Of a DNA stretch of 37,772 bases, positions 7,906-17,188 are shown piece by piece; positions within the stretch are counted from its first letter, which is position 1; each line of letters starts with the position of its first letter. Below the pieces are notes generated by a model. That model was not told where the DNA came from. It saw only the letters and a list, made by a program, of their open reading frames with translations, and did not search any database. The stretch covers positions 1-37,772 of the forward strand of contig PAAT01000019.1 of NCBI GenBank assembly GCA_002698965.1, given 5' to 3'. Both the position numbers and the translations under genes were made by a program. The DNA comes from Rhodopirellula sp. (lineage in GTDB: Bacteria > Planctomycetota > Planctomycetia > Pirellulales > Pirellulaceae).

Positions 7906-9909
7906 ATGACTATTGCACTACGCTTTTCTTTAATTTTATCGGTTGCTGGTCTGACAGCTTTAATGGGATGCTCGCCTGACGATGCTGCAAGTACTGTTCC
8001 AAACTCAACAGACGCCGTTTCCAATTCCGAGGAAGATGCTGGTGCTCCAAAAGATGCAGCGTTTGTATTAGGAGATCTGATTCCCGAATTCAATCCACCA
8101 ACAAAAGAGGAACTGGACAATGTCGAGTGGATGGATAAGCCTGTTGTGGATGTTTATGAATTGATGGCCAATCGCAAAGAAAGCGAAGTCGCAATGATGA
8201 CTGCGGCTGAGGCGCTAGCCGTTAGAAATAAGACGCCCGAAGACAACCACAACATCGTCTCCGCCATGGGAACACTGGCTACTGATGGAGAGATCAACTA
8301 TTCCGCCGAATGGAATCGACATACATCCGCAGATATTCGTAACACGAATCCGCTGATGATCAGCTCATCAGCAGAATTTGATGTCTCAGGCTTGCTATCA
8401 ATGGGACTTTTTTCATTTGACTGGAACTTTACTCCTTATGGCAATGCAGGTTCACTCGTCTCATGGCAAACTTCCAGCGACGGACTTATGGATATGGTAG
8501 TCATGAGAGATGATCTAACCTGGTCAGACGGTGAAAAAATAACTGCCTACGACGTTGAGTTTTCGTATCAGGTCATTATGAGTTCTGCTGTGCCTATCCC
8601 AGCGGTACGTTCAGGAACAGATCAACTGAAATGTGTTAAAGCATATGACGAGCGAACACTTGTTTATTTCCATTTTGAGCCTCTTGCCACAAATGTCTGG
8701 AATATCAATTTTCCAATTATTCCAAAACATAAATATGAAAGCACCATAGCAGATGACCCTACGCTTGCATCCAGCCCTGTTCATGTAGAACTAGACGAAA
8801 ATCCTGTCTCGGGCGGTGCATATACTATTTTGAAGCGAGTACGAGGACAAGAAATCATCTTAAAACGTCGTGATTCTTATTACATGTTTGATGGGCAACA
8901 AGTGCGTCAAAAACCTCATTTTGAAACGGTTCGTTTCAAAATCATCGAAAATCCAAACACGGCGCTCCTCTCTATGAAAAAGGGGGAATTAGAAGAGATG
9001 ATGCTTACACCCGAACAATGGCAATCACAAACCAACGATGATGATTTTTATAAGTTCAACACCAAATCTTATGCCCTGGAATGGGTTTATTATTATTTCG
9101 GTTGGAATTTCAGATCTCCTTTCTTTAAAGACAAACGTGTTCGTCAGGCGATGAGCTACGCCTTCAATCATCAGGAATTATTAGAAAAGCATCGTTTTGG
9201 CATGGATGAAGCATCCACCGGAATCTTTCATCGAACATCACCATGGGCTCCAGAGGTAGCGCCATCGTCTTACCAACAAGATTTAACCAAGGCGGAGGAT
9301 CTTCTAGCTGAAGCTGGATGGGAAGACACTGATGGAGATGGAGTGCTGGATAATATTGTTGAGATGGATAGTAATTTCGATGGTGAGTCGGAAGGTTCCC
9401 GCAGAGTCCCTTTTGAATTTACTATTCTTACGAGCAATCGTCCCGATCGAATTGCTATTTGTGAACTCCTGCAGGAAAATCTAGACCAAATCGGTATTCG
9501 ATGTAATGTAAAGCCCGTTGAGTTCACCACTCTCCAGGAAACAATGCTTGGGCATAAATTTCATGCGGTTTTTGCCGGGTGGGGTACCGGTGCTGATCCG
9601 GATACGTCTGAAAATCTCTGGACAACAAAGGCGATTGACAATGGGCGCAACTACGGGTGTTATTCGAATCCTGAAATTGATAAGTTATTTGAACAGGGCA
9701 AGCGTGAACTTGATTTAGGGGAAAGGCGTAAGATTTACCAGAAAATACATCTTACGCTATGGGAAGATCAGCCTTACACCTGGCTCTACTTCCGCAATGC
9801 ATACTATGCATTCAATAAATCATTGCGGGGCTATAATTACAGCCCTCGAGGTCCTTATAACTACGGCCCCGGTGCAGACACCATTTTCAAATCCGCAGAA
9901 ATACAATAA
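7906..9909 (+). CDS. Peptide ABC transporter substrate-binding lipoprotein (family 5, YejA/OppA-like)
   Basis: This extracytoplasmic solute-binding protein probably captures oligopeptides for the importer encoded just downstream. A lipoprotein signal ends at the lipobox LMGC with Cys22 as the acylated residue. The SBP_bac_5 pattern is visible: the DLTWSDGEKITAYDVEFSY block, RVRQAMSYAFN, and a GWEDTDGDGVLDN calcium-type loop at about residues 471-483, followed by a second Asp-rich stretch. At 667 residues it is longer than OppA or DppA (about 540) and closer to YejA (about 600). It heads a same-strand run of lipoprotein, two permeases and a double ATPase, with a 45-base gap to the next gene. 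The start ATG has GAGG 11 bases upstream, inside a small hairpin. Substrate identity is not determined. Confidence 0.9.
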   Translation: MTIALRFSLILSVAGLTALMGCSPDDAASTVPNSTDAVSNSEEDAGAPKDAAFVLGDLIPEFNPPTKEELDNVEWMDKPVVDVYELMANRKESEVAMMTAAEALAVRNKTPEDNHNIVSAMGTLATDGEINYSAEWNRHTSADIRNTNPLMISSSAEFDVSGLLSMGLFSFDWNFTPYGNAGSLVSWQTSSDGLMDMVVMRDDLTWSDGEKITAYDVEFSYQVIMSSAVPIPAVRSGTDQLKCVKAYDERTLVYFHFEPLATNVWNINFPIIPKHKYESTIADDPTLASSPVHVELDENPVSGGAYTILKRVRGQEIILKRRDSYYMFDGQQVRQKPHFETVRFKIIENPNTALLSMKKGELEEMMLTPEQWQSQTNDDDFYKFNTKSYALEWVYYYFGWNFRSPFFKDKRVRQAMSYAFNHQELLEKHRFGMDEASTGIFHRTSPWAPEVAPSSYQQDLTKAEDLLAEAGWEDTDGDGVLDNIVEMDSNFDGESEGSRRVPFEFTILTSNRPDRIAICELLQENLDQIGIRCNVKPVEFTTLQETMLGHKFHAVFAGWGTGADPDTSENLWTTKAIDNGRNYGCYSNPEIDKLFEQGKRELDLGERRKIYQKIHLTLWEDQPYTWLYFRNAYYAFNKSLRGYNYSPRGPYNYGPGADTIFKSAEIQ

Positions 9910-9954
9910 TTTTCACGGTTTAAAAGCAATCTAATTCACTAACAAGGCGCTTAC

Positions 9955-10947
9955 GTGGCTGGCTATCTAATACGTCGCATCCTTCTGGGCCTACTGACGC
10001 TATTGCTCATCACCATGGCAATTTATGCGCTCATTCGGTACATGCCTGGTAATCCGCTAGCAACTGATGCTGCGATGATGAATCCGGAGAACATGCCAAG
10101 CGAAGAAGACATTCAACGCATGCGGGCTGCCTATGGTTTAGACAAATCGATCCCCGAGGCCTACGCACACTGGCTTACTAATATGATAAAGGGAGATTTC
10201 GGAAGCAGTTTCGCTGAAAAAAAACCTGTTCTAGATGTTATTGGATCTCGTGTCACCAACACACTTCTGCTAACCGTGCCCTCGCTGATTTTAGCTTACA
10301 TTCTGGCAATACCAATAGGATTATTTTCAACCGCGCGAAGTGGCAAATCTGATGAGCGGCTCGTTGGTGTGGTTCTATATATGCTTTATGCGATTCCATC
10401 TTTTATTGCCGCCTTATTCCTCCAATTATTGTTTGCCGTGAAATTGGAAGGAACAGCCTTTGAACTTCCCCTGATGGGCACCAAGGCCGACGACTATGAA
10501 GCTCTAACAAGCTCTGAACAAATTTGGGATCTGCTGGAACACATGATCCTGCCTGTCATTAGTTTCACCTATGTAAGTCTGGCTTATTACAGTCGCTTTA
10601 TCAAAGCCAATATGGAAGAGGTGATTCGTCAGGACTACATTCGAACCGCAAAAGCAAAAGGACTTGGGCCATTTCGAATCATGATTCATCACGCTTTTCG
10701 AAATACCCTCATTCCATTTGTAACGCTTCTCGGCTTATCTCTTCCGGCATTGCTCGGCGGCGCAATTATTTTGGAGCAAATTTTTAACTGGCCTGGGATG
10801 GGGCAGCTATATTTCCGCAGTATCCTAACGCGGGACTACCCGGTAATCATGGGATTAACTTTTGCATTATCGGTGCTCACTCTTTTGGGCCAACTACTGG
10901 CAGACATCCTTTATGCATTTGTAGACCCGCGGATATCCTATCAATAA
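9955..10947 (+). CDS. Peptide ABC transporter permease (DppB/YejB class)
   Basis: This is the first membrane subunit of the importer. The N-terminal YLIRRILLGLLTLLLI starts TM1, and PGNPLATDAA is typical of DppB/OppB-type permeases. About six TM segments can be read. The cytoplasmic EAA loop is clear (YIRTAKAKGLGPFRIMIHHA, about residues 222-241), and the C-terminal end LADILYAFVDPRI is characteristic. The start is GTG with AAGGCG about eight bases upstream; its 330 residues are normal for the family. The next permease begins nine bases after the stop. Confidence 0.92.
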   Translation: MAGYLIRRILLGLLTLLLITMAIYALIRYMPGNPLATDAAMMNPENMPSEEDIQRMRAAYGLDKSIPEAYAHWLTNMIKGDFGSSFAEKKPVLDVIGSRVTNTLLLTVPSLILAYILAIPIGLFSTARSGKSDERLVGVVLYMLYAIPSFIAALFLQLLFAVKLEGTAFELPLMGTKADDYEALTSSEQIWDLLEHMILPVISFTYVSLAYYSRFIKANMEEVIRQDYIRTAKAKGLGPFRIMIHHAFRNTLIPFVTLLGLSLPALLGGAIILEQIFNWPGMGQLYFRSILTRDYPVIMGLTFALSVLTLLGQLLADILYAFVDPRISYQ

Positions 10948-10956
10948 AAAGACACC

Positions 10957-12042
10957 ATGAAAGAAACCACCGCAGCCTCTGAAAACAAAAAATCGCCCGG
11001 TTTCTGGCGACATGCATGGCTGCGCTTTCGTCGTAAGAAACTATCGATGTGCGCATTAATCGTTGTCTTTTTGCTCAGCCTGGTTGCCATTTTTTCTCCC
11101 ATGATTGCCGGTACACGACCGATCGTTTGTAAATACAAAGGCAATCTTTATTTTCCTTGTATGGCCTATTTCAATGCAGATTGGGAAAACCCCATTTTTC
11201 AAAAGGATCGATTTCGAAAACGTTATCCCAAGAATCTCAAAGAGAAGGATCCTGATAGCTGGGCTGTCTGGCCTCTGATCTTTCAGGATCCCTATCGCCC
11301 TGTACGTAACAACGAATGGGAAGACCGCCCCGGGAACCCGTTCAACGGTGGCGAACCTAGCAGTCTTAATATTTTTGGTACCTCCAAAGGAAAAGATGTT
11401 TTGGCGATGATGGTTCACGGGACACGAATTGCTCTCTTAGTTGGCTTCGTTTCGACCGGTATTGCCGCGACGATCGGAATCTTCGTAGGGGCCGTCTCAG
11501 GATATTTTGGTGGATGGGTGGACATCATTATCAGTCGAATTATTGAACTTGTAATGTGTATCCCGAGTATTGTTCTAATTTTGGCCCTCATGGCGGTTAT
11601 TGAACAACCAACAATATGGCACATGATGGCAATTCTTGGATTCACCAGTTGGACCGGTATGGCGCGTTTAACACGTGGTGAATTTCTGAAACTCAAAGAA
11701 TCCGAATTTGTCGCTGCCGCACGTAGTATTGGCGTTGGTCCATTCCGGATCATGTTCCGTCACATATTACCGAATGCGCTAGCACCCGTGATGGTACCAA
11801 TCGTCTTCGGAATTGCGGCAGCAATCAAGGTAGAGGCTGGCCTAAGCCTATTAGGTTTTGGAGCGCCGCCCCCAAATCCGAGCTGGGGAACTATTCTCAA
11901 TGCCGGCATGACTAATTACACCGAATGGTGGCAAATCGTATTTCCTGGTGTCGCAATCTTTATCACTATTCTTGCCTACAATCTAATTGGCGAAGGGCTT
12001 CAGGAATCCACCGACCCTCGTTTGGCCGACCCTAAAGACTAA
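10957..12042 (+). CDS. Peptide ABC transporter permease (DppC/YejE class)
   Basis: This is the second membrane subunit of the importer. TM1 lies at about residues 28-50. It is followed by an extracytoplasmic insert of some 90 residues containing KYKGNLYFP and aromatic, proline-rich sequence. The standard permease domain starts near GTSKGKDVLAMMVHGTRIAL. The EAA loop is FVAAARSIGVGPFRIMFRHI, and the end LIGEGLQESTDPRL is typical. An insert with a YFP-type motif after TM1 is a feature I associate with YejE rather than DppC, which, with the fused ATPase downstream, is why I favour a Yej-like assignment. No good ribosome site is visible. The ATPase gene starts three bases after the stop. Confidence 0.9.
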   Translation: MKETTAASENKKSPGFWRHAWLRFRRKKLSMCALIVVFLLSLVAIFSPMIAGTRPIVCKYKGNLYFPCMAYFNADWENPIFQKDRFRKRYPKNLKEKDPDSWAVWPLIFQDPYRPVRNNEWEDRPGNPFNGGEPSSLNIFGTSKGKDVLAMMVHGTRIALLVGFVSTGIAATIGIFVGAVSGYFGGWVDIIISRIIELVMCIPSIVLILALMAVIEQPTIWHMMAILGFTSWTGMARLTRGEFLKLKESEFVAAARSIGVGPFRIMFRHILPNALAPVMVPIVFGIAAAIKVEAGLSLLGFGAPPPNPSWGTILNAGMTNYTEWWQIVFPGVAIFITILAYNLIGEGLQESTDPRLADPKD

Positions 12043-12045
12043 AGA

Positions 12046-13890
12046 ATGAACGACGTATTAAAAATTGATAATCTGAAGACGTATTTCAACACCGAAGACG
12101 GTGTCGTAAAAGCGGTGGACGATTTGTCGTTATCGATTAAGCCAGGACATACGCTAGGTGTTGTCGGAGAATCGGGATCCGGGAAATCGGTCACCTCGCT
12201 GACCATTATGAATCTGCTCGCTGCCTCCGCAGAAGTGTACGACGGCTCGATCTCCTTTCTTGGCAAAGATCTCATCAACATTTCTAACAAAGAAATGCGA
12301 AAGTTGCGTGGTAGTGATGTCAGTATGATCTTCCAAGAACCAATGTCGTCTCTTAATCCGGTACATCGCGTTGGAAATCAAGTGGCTGAAGCCATACGGC
12401 AACATGAGGAAGTATCCAAAGAGGATGCCATGCAGCGCGTTGTCGAACTATTCGAAGAGGTTGGTATTCCGGATCCGGAAGAACGTATCAGTTACTATCC
12501 GCATCAAATGTCTGGTGGCCAAAAACAACGCGTGATGATTGCGATGGCTTTGGCCTGTAATCCCAAGCTGTTGATTGCTGATGAACCGACAACCGCGCTC
12601 GACGTTACAATTCAAAAGCAAATTCTCGATTTGATGCGAGAATTGCGTGACAATCGCCAAATGGCGATCCTTTTTATCACTCATGACTTAGGAGTGATTG
12701 CGGAAATCGCCGACGAAGTACTGGTGATGTATCGCGGAAAGGTTGTAGAGCAAGGACCTGTTCTCGATATTTACGAAAGCCCCCAACATCCATACACTAA
12801 AGGACTTCTTAATTGCCGTCCACGCTTAGACACGACCTACAAGCGGTTACCGACTGTTTCCGACTTTATGGATTCAACAATCCACAAAGATGGTAGCGCA
12901 ACGATCACTGAAAAAACGGTCGGGCCGGAGCGGATGGATTACTTCGAGAACCACGGCCGAGGACGTTTACTTAGCAAACGGTCGGAATTGCAGGGGTATG
13001 GCTACGACGAAGCTCCATCATTTTATGGCCGGGAAGCAACTTGTATCGAAGAATCAGCCAAGCCACTTTTAGCTCTCGACAACTTAAAGGTGCATTTCCC
13101 CGTTCGTCGTGGAATTCTTCAACGAACCGTGGGGTACGTCAAAGCTGTCGACGGGATCACGTTTAACGTGTTCAAAGGTCAAACCCTTGGACTCGTTGGC
13201 GAATCCGGATGTGGGAAGACAACCGCAGGACGCGCCATTTTACAACTAGTGCGGCCAACAGGTGGTTCCGTTTCATTTAATGGCGAACCAATTACATCCA
13301 CTAGCATCAAAGAACTGCGGAAGAGTATTCAAATCATCTTCCAGGATCCTTTTGGATCCATGAATCCTCGAATGACAATAGAGGCTATGGTGACCGAGCC
13401 TATGCTTATTCAGGGATTTGGTGAATCAAAGAAGAACAGGATCGATAAAGCAGCCGCACTACTAGAGGAAGTCGGCATGCTTCCCGAACACTTAAAACGC
13501 TATCCTCACGAATTTTCAGGCGGCCAACGTCAGCGGATTTGTATCGCCCGAGCACTGGCCGTCGAGCCGGAGTTCATTATTTGCGACGAATCCGTTTCCG
13601 CACTGGATGTTTCTGTACAGGCACAGGTACTCAACTTATTGAATGACCTTCAGGAAAGCCGTGGGTTGACCTATATCTTCATTAGCCATGACCTGTCCGT
13701 CGTCAAATTCATGGCTGATATGATGGCCGTTATGAAAGATGGGCAGATCGTTGAATACGGTCCCTCAGAAGCGATCTACCGTAATCCACGAGAAGAATAT
13801 ACCCGCAGTCTTATCGATGCCACACCGTGCGATGATCTGGACAACATCCGTCGACTCGTCGAACATCGCAAGGCACTGAGGAGTTCCTAA
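12046..13890 (+). CDS. Fused double ATPase of a peptide ABC importer (DppD-DppF/YejF class)
   Basis: Two ABC ATPase domains in one 614-residue chain energise the importer. Domain 1 has Walker [10 protein letters not shown] (41-49), signature MSGGQKQR and Walker B IADEP. Domain 2 has Walker [10 protein letters not shown] (385-393), signature FSGGQRQR and Walker B ICDES, with Glu515 followed by Ser516 where Pro is usual. Each domain is followed by an oligopeptide-transporter C-terminal stretch ([14 protein letters not shown] after domain 1). A linker of about 80 residues separates the domains. Fusion of both ATPases is typical of YejF and GsiA-type systems. The gene overlaps the end of the convergent gene by four bases. 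Confidence 0.93.
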   Translation: MNDVLKIDNLKTYFNTEDGVVKAVDDLSLSIKPGHTLGVVGESGSGKSVTSLTIMNLLAASAEVYDGSISFLGKDLINISNKEMRKLRGSDVSMIFQEPMSSLNPVHRVGNQVAEAIRQHEEVSKEDAMQRVVELFEEVGIPDPEERISYYPHQMSGGQKQRVMIAMALACNPKLLIADEPTTALDVTIQKQILDLMRELRDNRQMAILFITHDLGVIAEIADEVLVMYRGKVVEQGPVLDIYESPQHPYTKGLLNCRPRLDTTYKRLPTVSDFMDSTIHKDGSATITEKTVGPERMDYFENHGRGRLLSKRSELQGYGYDEAPSFYGREATCIEESAKPLLALDNLKVHFPVRRGILQRTVGYVKAVDGITFNVFKGQTLGLVGESGCGKTTAGRAILQLVRPTGGSVSFNGEPITSTSIKELRKSIQIIFQDPFGSMNPRMTIEAMVTEPMLIQGFGESKKNRIDKAAALLEEVGMLPEHLKRYPHEFSGGQRQRICIARALAVEPEFIICDESVSALDVSVQAQVLNLLNDLQESRGLTYIFISHDLSVVKFMADMMAVMKDGQIVEYGPSEAIYRNPREEYTRSLIDATPCDDLDNIRRLVEHRKALRSS

Positions 13891-14693
13891 TTCCAAAAGT
13901 GCTGTTCACCACGCTCGACTCTTTGCCACTGCTGCATTAAACGCTCTGCCAGCGTAATATCCCGAGAAACTCGCGGCTCCCAATAACTCTGCCACTGATC
14001 CGGTATTTGAATTAAATGGCCTTCAAGGCTTGAAACAATCGTTGTGATATACCGGCTATTCAAATCATAAATTGTTTCCAAATCTATCATTGGCGGTTGC
14101 TGACTCTTGTGAAAAGCTTGTTTCAACGACAAATTAGTAAACTTGCGTGCAGCTCGCTCTTGTCCTGAATCAATCTGATACTCCAAATCCTCAACATGTT
14201 GATCGATACGGTCACGACGATACCCAAAGGCCTGGGACCCCGGTAACTGGCCCATATACGCAAGTAATAGATCCGTCCAGCGTTGACACTGGCGATCAAA
14301 CTCTTTCAGTTTGTGCTGATTGCGAGGCCCTGAGCTTTCTTCCAGCATCTTCTGTTTTAATAAATGATGGTCTGTCTGGATCGCCAGGTACAAATTGCGA
14401 TTTGATTCTGCCTCGAGTCCAACCGTCATATCTGGGGTGCTCAAATACCAGGAATTAACCATCGTAGTCCAAATCCTGGTTAAAATTTCCGCCATCATCG
14501 TACTTCTTGCAATCTCTAATTGCTGTGAGGCATCGGACTCTAGAAACTGCCTGAGATACCAGTTGTATCTCCGACGCTGTGCCATATGATACTGACGTGC
14601 GTGTACCGAATGCAGAGACTGCAAAGAATACAACACTTCCTCACTCGAAAAGGCGATCCAGCCGGCTAATCGTACTTGTTCATAGCAAAACAC
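13887..14693 (-). CDS. Hypothetical protein, helix-rich and soluble
   Basis: I do not recognise this family. The 268-residue product has no signal peptide or membrane segment. It is rich in Gln, Arg, Trp and Leu with a mostly helical pattern (for example EFDRQCQRWTDLLLAYMGQL). Residues such as IDQHVEDLEYQIDSGQER suggest amphipathic helices. The GTG start at 14693 has no clear ribosome site and a stop lies a few codons upstream; ATG near residue 37 (MAQRRRYNWYLRQ) is an alternative. It overlaps the convergent double ATPase by four bases and lies 163 bases downstream of the anti-sigma-like gene on the same strand, so it could belong to that transcript. The uninterrupted frame and sensible composition make it a likely real gene. 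Confidence 0.6.
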   Translation of the reverse strand: MFCYEQVRLAGWIAFSSEEVLYSLQSLHSVHARQYHMAQRRRYNWYLRQFLESDASQQLEIARSTMMAEILTRIWTTMVNSWYLSTPDMTVGLEAESNRNLYLAIQTDHHLLKQKMLEESSGPRNQHKLKEFDRQCQRWTDLLLAYMGQLPGSQAFGYRRDRIDQHVEDLEYQIDSGQERAARKFTNLSLKQAFHKSQQPPMIDLETIYDLNSRYITTIVSSLEGHLIQIPDQWQSYWEPRVSRDITLAERLMQQWQRVERGEQHFWN

Positions 14694-14856
14694 AGGACGT
14701 TGTCAGAACCAAGGAAGAGGAAATAGGTGGTGTAACTCGGTAAGCAATTATTCGCGCGCAAAATCCATATGGCGCGATATTTTTACAAGAAAACTCCAAC
14801 CGCTAAAGAAAGCCGTCATTCCATTAGAGATTCTTTTGACTACTAAACTGCCGGTT

Positions 14857-15834
14857 CTATTGATCTGCAAACAAGTGTTTGCCACTTTCCATAATAACCG
14901 CATCGTTAATATGCATGCCTGGTTCCACACGTCCCCGATCGCTTACGAAATAGAGATCTCCCAACGTTCTTTCTTTTGTTTCCCGAAGAAACTCTACATG
15001 CCCATCTTCAAACAAGACATTTTGTCCAATGCCGTCGTGGTTCATACTGCGCCGACTCACGCTATCACCGGTCGGGCGATCAGCCATCAACGCAAAATAT
15101 GGACGGCCTTGATGACGTACAGGGCGAATCTTGCCGCGATCCTGATGCCCGATGTTATAACCGTAAGTGCCACCCATATGAGCCAGCTTGTCGAGTGTCT
15201 CGGGAGTCGCATCGACAACTGTTTGCACAGCAGGTATTCCCTGCTGACGCCACTCGAAAGTCTCTGGTGCGGTCGGACAGAAAAACCGAGTCTCCTCTAT
15301 ATCCGTTTGCTCACGAAGAATTGGAGCCTGAATACCTGAAATGGAGACATTCGACACAGGAGTTGTTGGATACATTCCGTTATTGGTTAGAGAGTAGTTA
15401 TGCATTCCCCGGTAAAGATGCTGAAGATTGTCCTGACATGCCAGCTTACCTGCAACAAAACGGCTGTTATAAATAGCCGGTGAAACCAACATCGCCATAC
15501 AAAGGAGCACCACACTTAAGACTAAGAAATCTTTCAGTCGCCAACTCGTACGTTTACCTGCCGTTCTCTCAGCGGAAGCGAGCGGCGAAAACGAACGGAA
15601 ACTCGCAGGGGCCACCTTGTGCAAATCAATCTGCTCAAAGACATAGCTTTGTGTTGCATCGGCCAGTCCCGCCGGTGGTTCGCAGTAACGATATGATTCC
15701 AGAGGCCTCAGAGCCTTACGGATCAAATCCAACTGCTGTTGAAGCTCTTCGTCATCCTCGAGTGCCTGTTCTATTTGAGCGTGCTCTTCGGATTCGAGAG
15801 CACCCATCACAAATCCAACTAAATCAAATTCCAT
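14857..15834 (-). CDS. Putative anti-sigma factor fused to a pseudopilin-like (DUF1559/H-X-DG) domain
   Basis: This is a probable membrane-anchored regulator of the ECF sigma factor encoded 76 bases upstream. Residues 1-45 (FDLVGFVMGALESEEHAQIE) resemble the RskA-type anti-sigma start but lack the zinc His/Cys set. One TM helix spans about residues 103-121. The outer part begins ACQDNLQHLYRGMHNYSLTN, which is like the region after the N-terminal helix in planctomycete type II pseudopilin proteins. It ends with MNHDGIGQNVLFEDGHVEFL (His266, Asp277-Gly278), a variant with ten rather than nine residues between the His and the DG of their H-X9-DG signature. The TM is internal here, so this is not a secreted pilin. 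Anti-sigma function is inferred from position and the N-terminus; the outer domain could be a sensor. Confidence 0.65.
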   Translation of the reverse strand: MEFDLVGFVMGALESEEHAQIEQALEDDEELQQQLDLIRKALRPLESYRYCEPPAGLADATQSYVFEQIDLHKVAPASFRSFSPLASAERTAGKRTSWRLKDFLVLSVVLLCMAMLVSPAIYNSRFVAGKLACQDNLQHLYRGMHNYSLTNNGMYPTTPVSNVSISGIQAPILREQTDIEETRFFCPTAPETFEWRQQGIPAVQTVVDATPETLDKLAHMGGTYGYNIGHQDRGKIRPVRHQGRPYFALMADRPTGDSVSRRSMNHDGIGQNVLFEDGHVEFLRETKERTLGDLYFVSDRGRVEPGMHINDAVIMESGKHLFADQ

Positions 15835-15910
15835 CGTGACTACTTCTATACAAGTTAACTATATCTGTATCTTTTTGATTCTAGATGAAGTTTTTGGAAT
15901 GCCTGAATGA

Positions 15911-16546
15911 TCAGGATCCACTTTCTTTCTGATGAGTGCGTTGCCACACCTCATGTAACTTCATCACTGCTGCGTGGAGCCGGCTCTTCACCGTTCCAAC
16001 AGGAATCTCCAGCACATCTGCTGCTTCTCGATATTTCATGCCCTGATAATAAATCAAGTTAATGACGCTTCTCATTTGTTCCGACAGCTCGCTAATCGCC
16101 TGCTGGACCCATTGTCCACGTTCCAGTTCAGCAACATGATCCAAGGGGTCACCTTCGTTGCCTTCCAGTAGGTTAACTAAGGCTCCGATATCCACTGCAT
16201 CGTTAGATTTGGTAGCTCGGTCAAGACTAGCCATGCGATGGCGTTTGTTTCTTCTCTGAGCATCAATCGCCTGATTGGTAGCAATCGTGTACAGCCAAGG
16301 TCGGAAACGGCGGCCTTCATCAAACTGTTCACATTTCAGGTGAACTTGAAGAAACGTCGACTGAAACGCATCTTCTGCCATTTCAGCATTGCCCATGTAT
16401 CGCCGTAAATAACTGTAGAGCTCGCGCTCATAACGACGAACCAAATGCGCAAAAAGATCGCGATCACCCTCTTTTTTATAGAGAGCGAGAATCTGCTCGT
16501 CAGAGTATTCACTACCCATCATGGGCATCACCGGTGTTTCATGCAT
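15911..16546 (-). CDS. ECF-family RNA polymerase sigma factor
   Basis: This sigma-70-type factor redirects RNA polymerase to a specific regulon. Region 2 is clear (FAHLVRRYERELYSYLRRYM, AEDAFQSTFLQV, RPWLYTIATNQAIDAQRR), and region 4 carries the helix-turn-helix (MKYREAADVLEIPVGTVKSR). The frame is open to a TTG at 16636, but that adds 30 residues without sigma character. ATG at 16546 gives 211 residues, a normal size; GTG or ATG codons six to ten codons further in are also possible, and none has a good ribosome site. The partner just downstream on the same strand looks like its anti-sigma factor. Promoter autoregulation is plausible but not visible. Confidence 0.9.
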   Translation of the reverse strand: MHETPVMPMMGSEYSDEQILALYKKEGDRDLFAHLVRRYERELYSYLRRYMGNAEMAEDAFQSTFLQVHLKCEQFDEGRRFRPWLYTIATNQAIDAQRRNKRHRMASLDRATKSNDAVDIGALVNLLEGNEGDPLDHVAELERGQWVQQAISELSEQMRSVINLIYYQGMKYREAADVLEIPVGTVKSRLHAAVMKLHEVWQRTHQKESGS

Positions 16547-16694
16547 GAATCTGTATAGATATACGCATGATAGCGCCGAAGGTTCGAAATGTAAGCAAAA
16601 AACTGAGCACAACGTGACCAGAGCTTGCAAATTCAACCTAAACTGCCCGAATTAACGTTATAAACCGGCTTTGAAAACTAGCGATTACGGTTTT

Positions 16695-17186
16695 TCAGGC
16701 AGGCACTTTGTGGTACGACTCAAAGGTATAGTCGTAATCGTTTTTTTCATCCGCCGAGTGACGCTCGGTATTTATAAGCGTCCAGTTATCCCACTGTACC
16801 TGCGGAAACCGCGTATCACCATCCACTTTGGTGTGTACCCGAGTCACATGTAACTTGTCGGCAGAAGGCATCGCGAGTTCGTAAATTTGACCGCCGCCAA
16901 TAATAAACAACTCACTATCTCCAGCAGCAACAGCCTGAGCTTCTTCCAGGGAATTTACGACAAGAGCGCCTTCGACCTGATAATTTTCCTGGCGCGTGAT
17001 GATTACGGTGGTTCGTCCCGGCAGTAATCGACCTATCGATTCATAGGTTTTCCTTCCCATCACGATATGATGACCCATTGTTAACGCTTTGAAGCGTTTA
17101 AGATCGGCTGATATATGCCATGGTAAGTCCATGTCCCGGCCAATCACATTGTTTTCGGCCATCGCCACAATGATCGAAACACACAT
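16695..17186 (-). CDS. folA: Dihydrofolate reductase
   Basis: This enzyme reduces dihydrofolate to tetrahydrofolate with NADPH, regenerating the cofactor that thymidylate synthase consumes. The N-terminus SIIVAMAENNVIG, the LPWHISADLKRF segment with the catalytic acid (Asp28), MGRKTYESIG and the NADPH-binding FIIGGGQIYELA are all present. The length of 163 residues is typical. It starts two bases after the thyA stop, so thyA-folA is an operon with coupled translation likely. Confidence 0.96.
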   Translation of the reverse strand: MCVSIIVAMAENNVIGRDMDLPWHISADLKRFKALTMGHHIVMGRKTYESIGRLLPGRTTVIITRQENYQVEGALVVNSLEEAQAVAAGDSELFIIGGGQIYELAMPSADKLHVTRVHTKVDGDTRFPQVQWDNWTLINTERHSADEKNDYDYTFESYHKVPA

Positions 17187-17188
17187 AG

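Noticed and set aside
14836..15476. Plus-strand frames opposite the anti-sigma-like gene
   Set aside because: Two long plus-strand frames lie on a minus-strand gene with clear domains; they have no motif and look like shadows.
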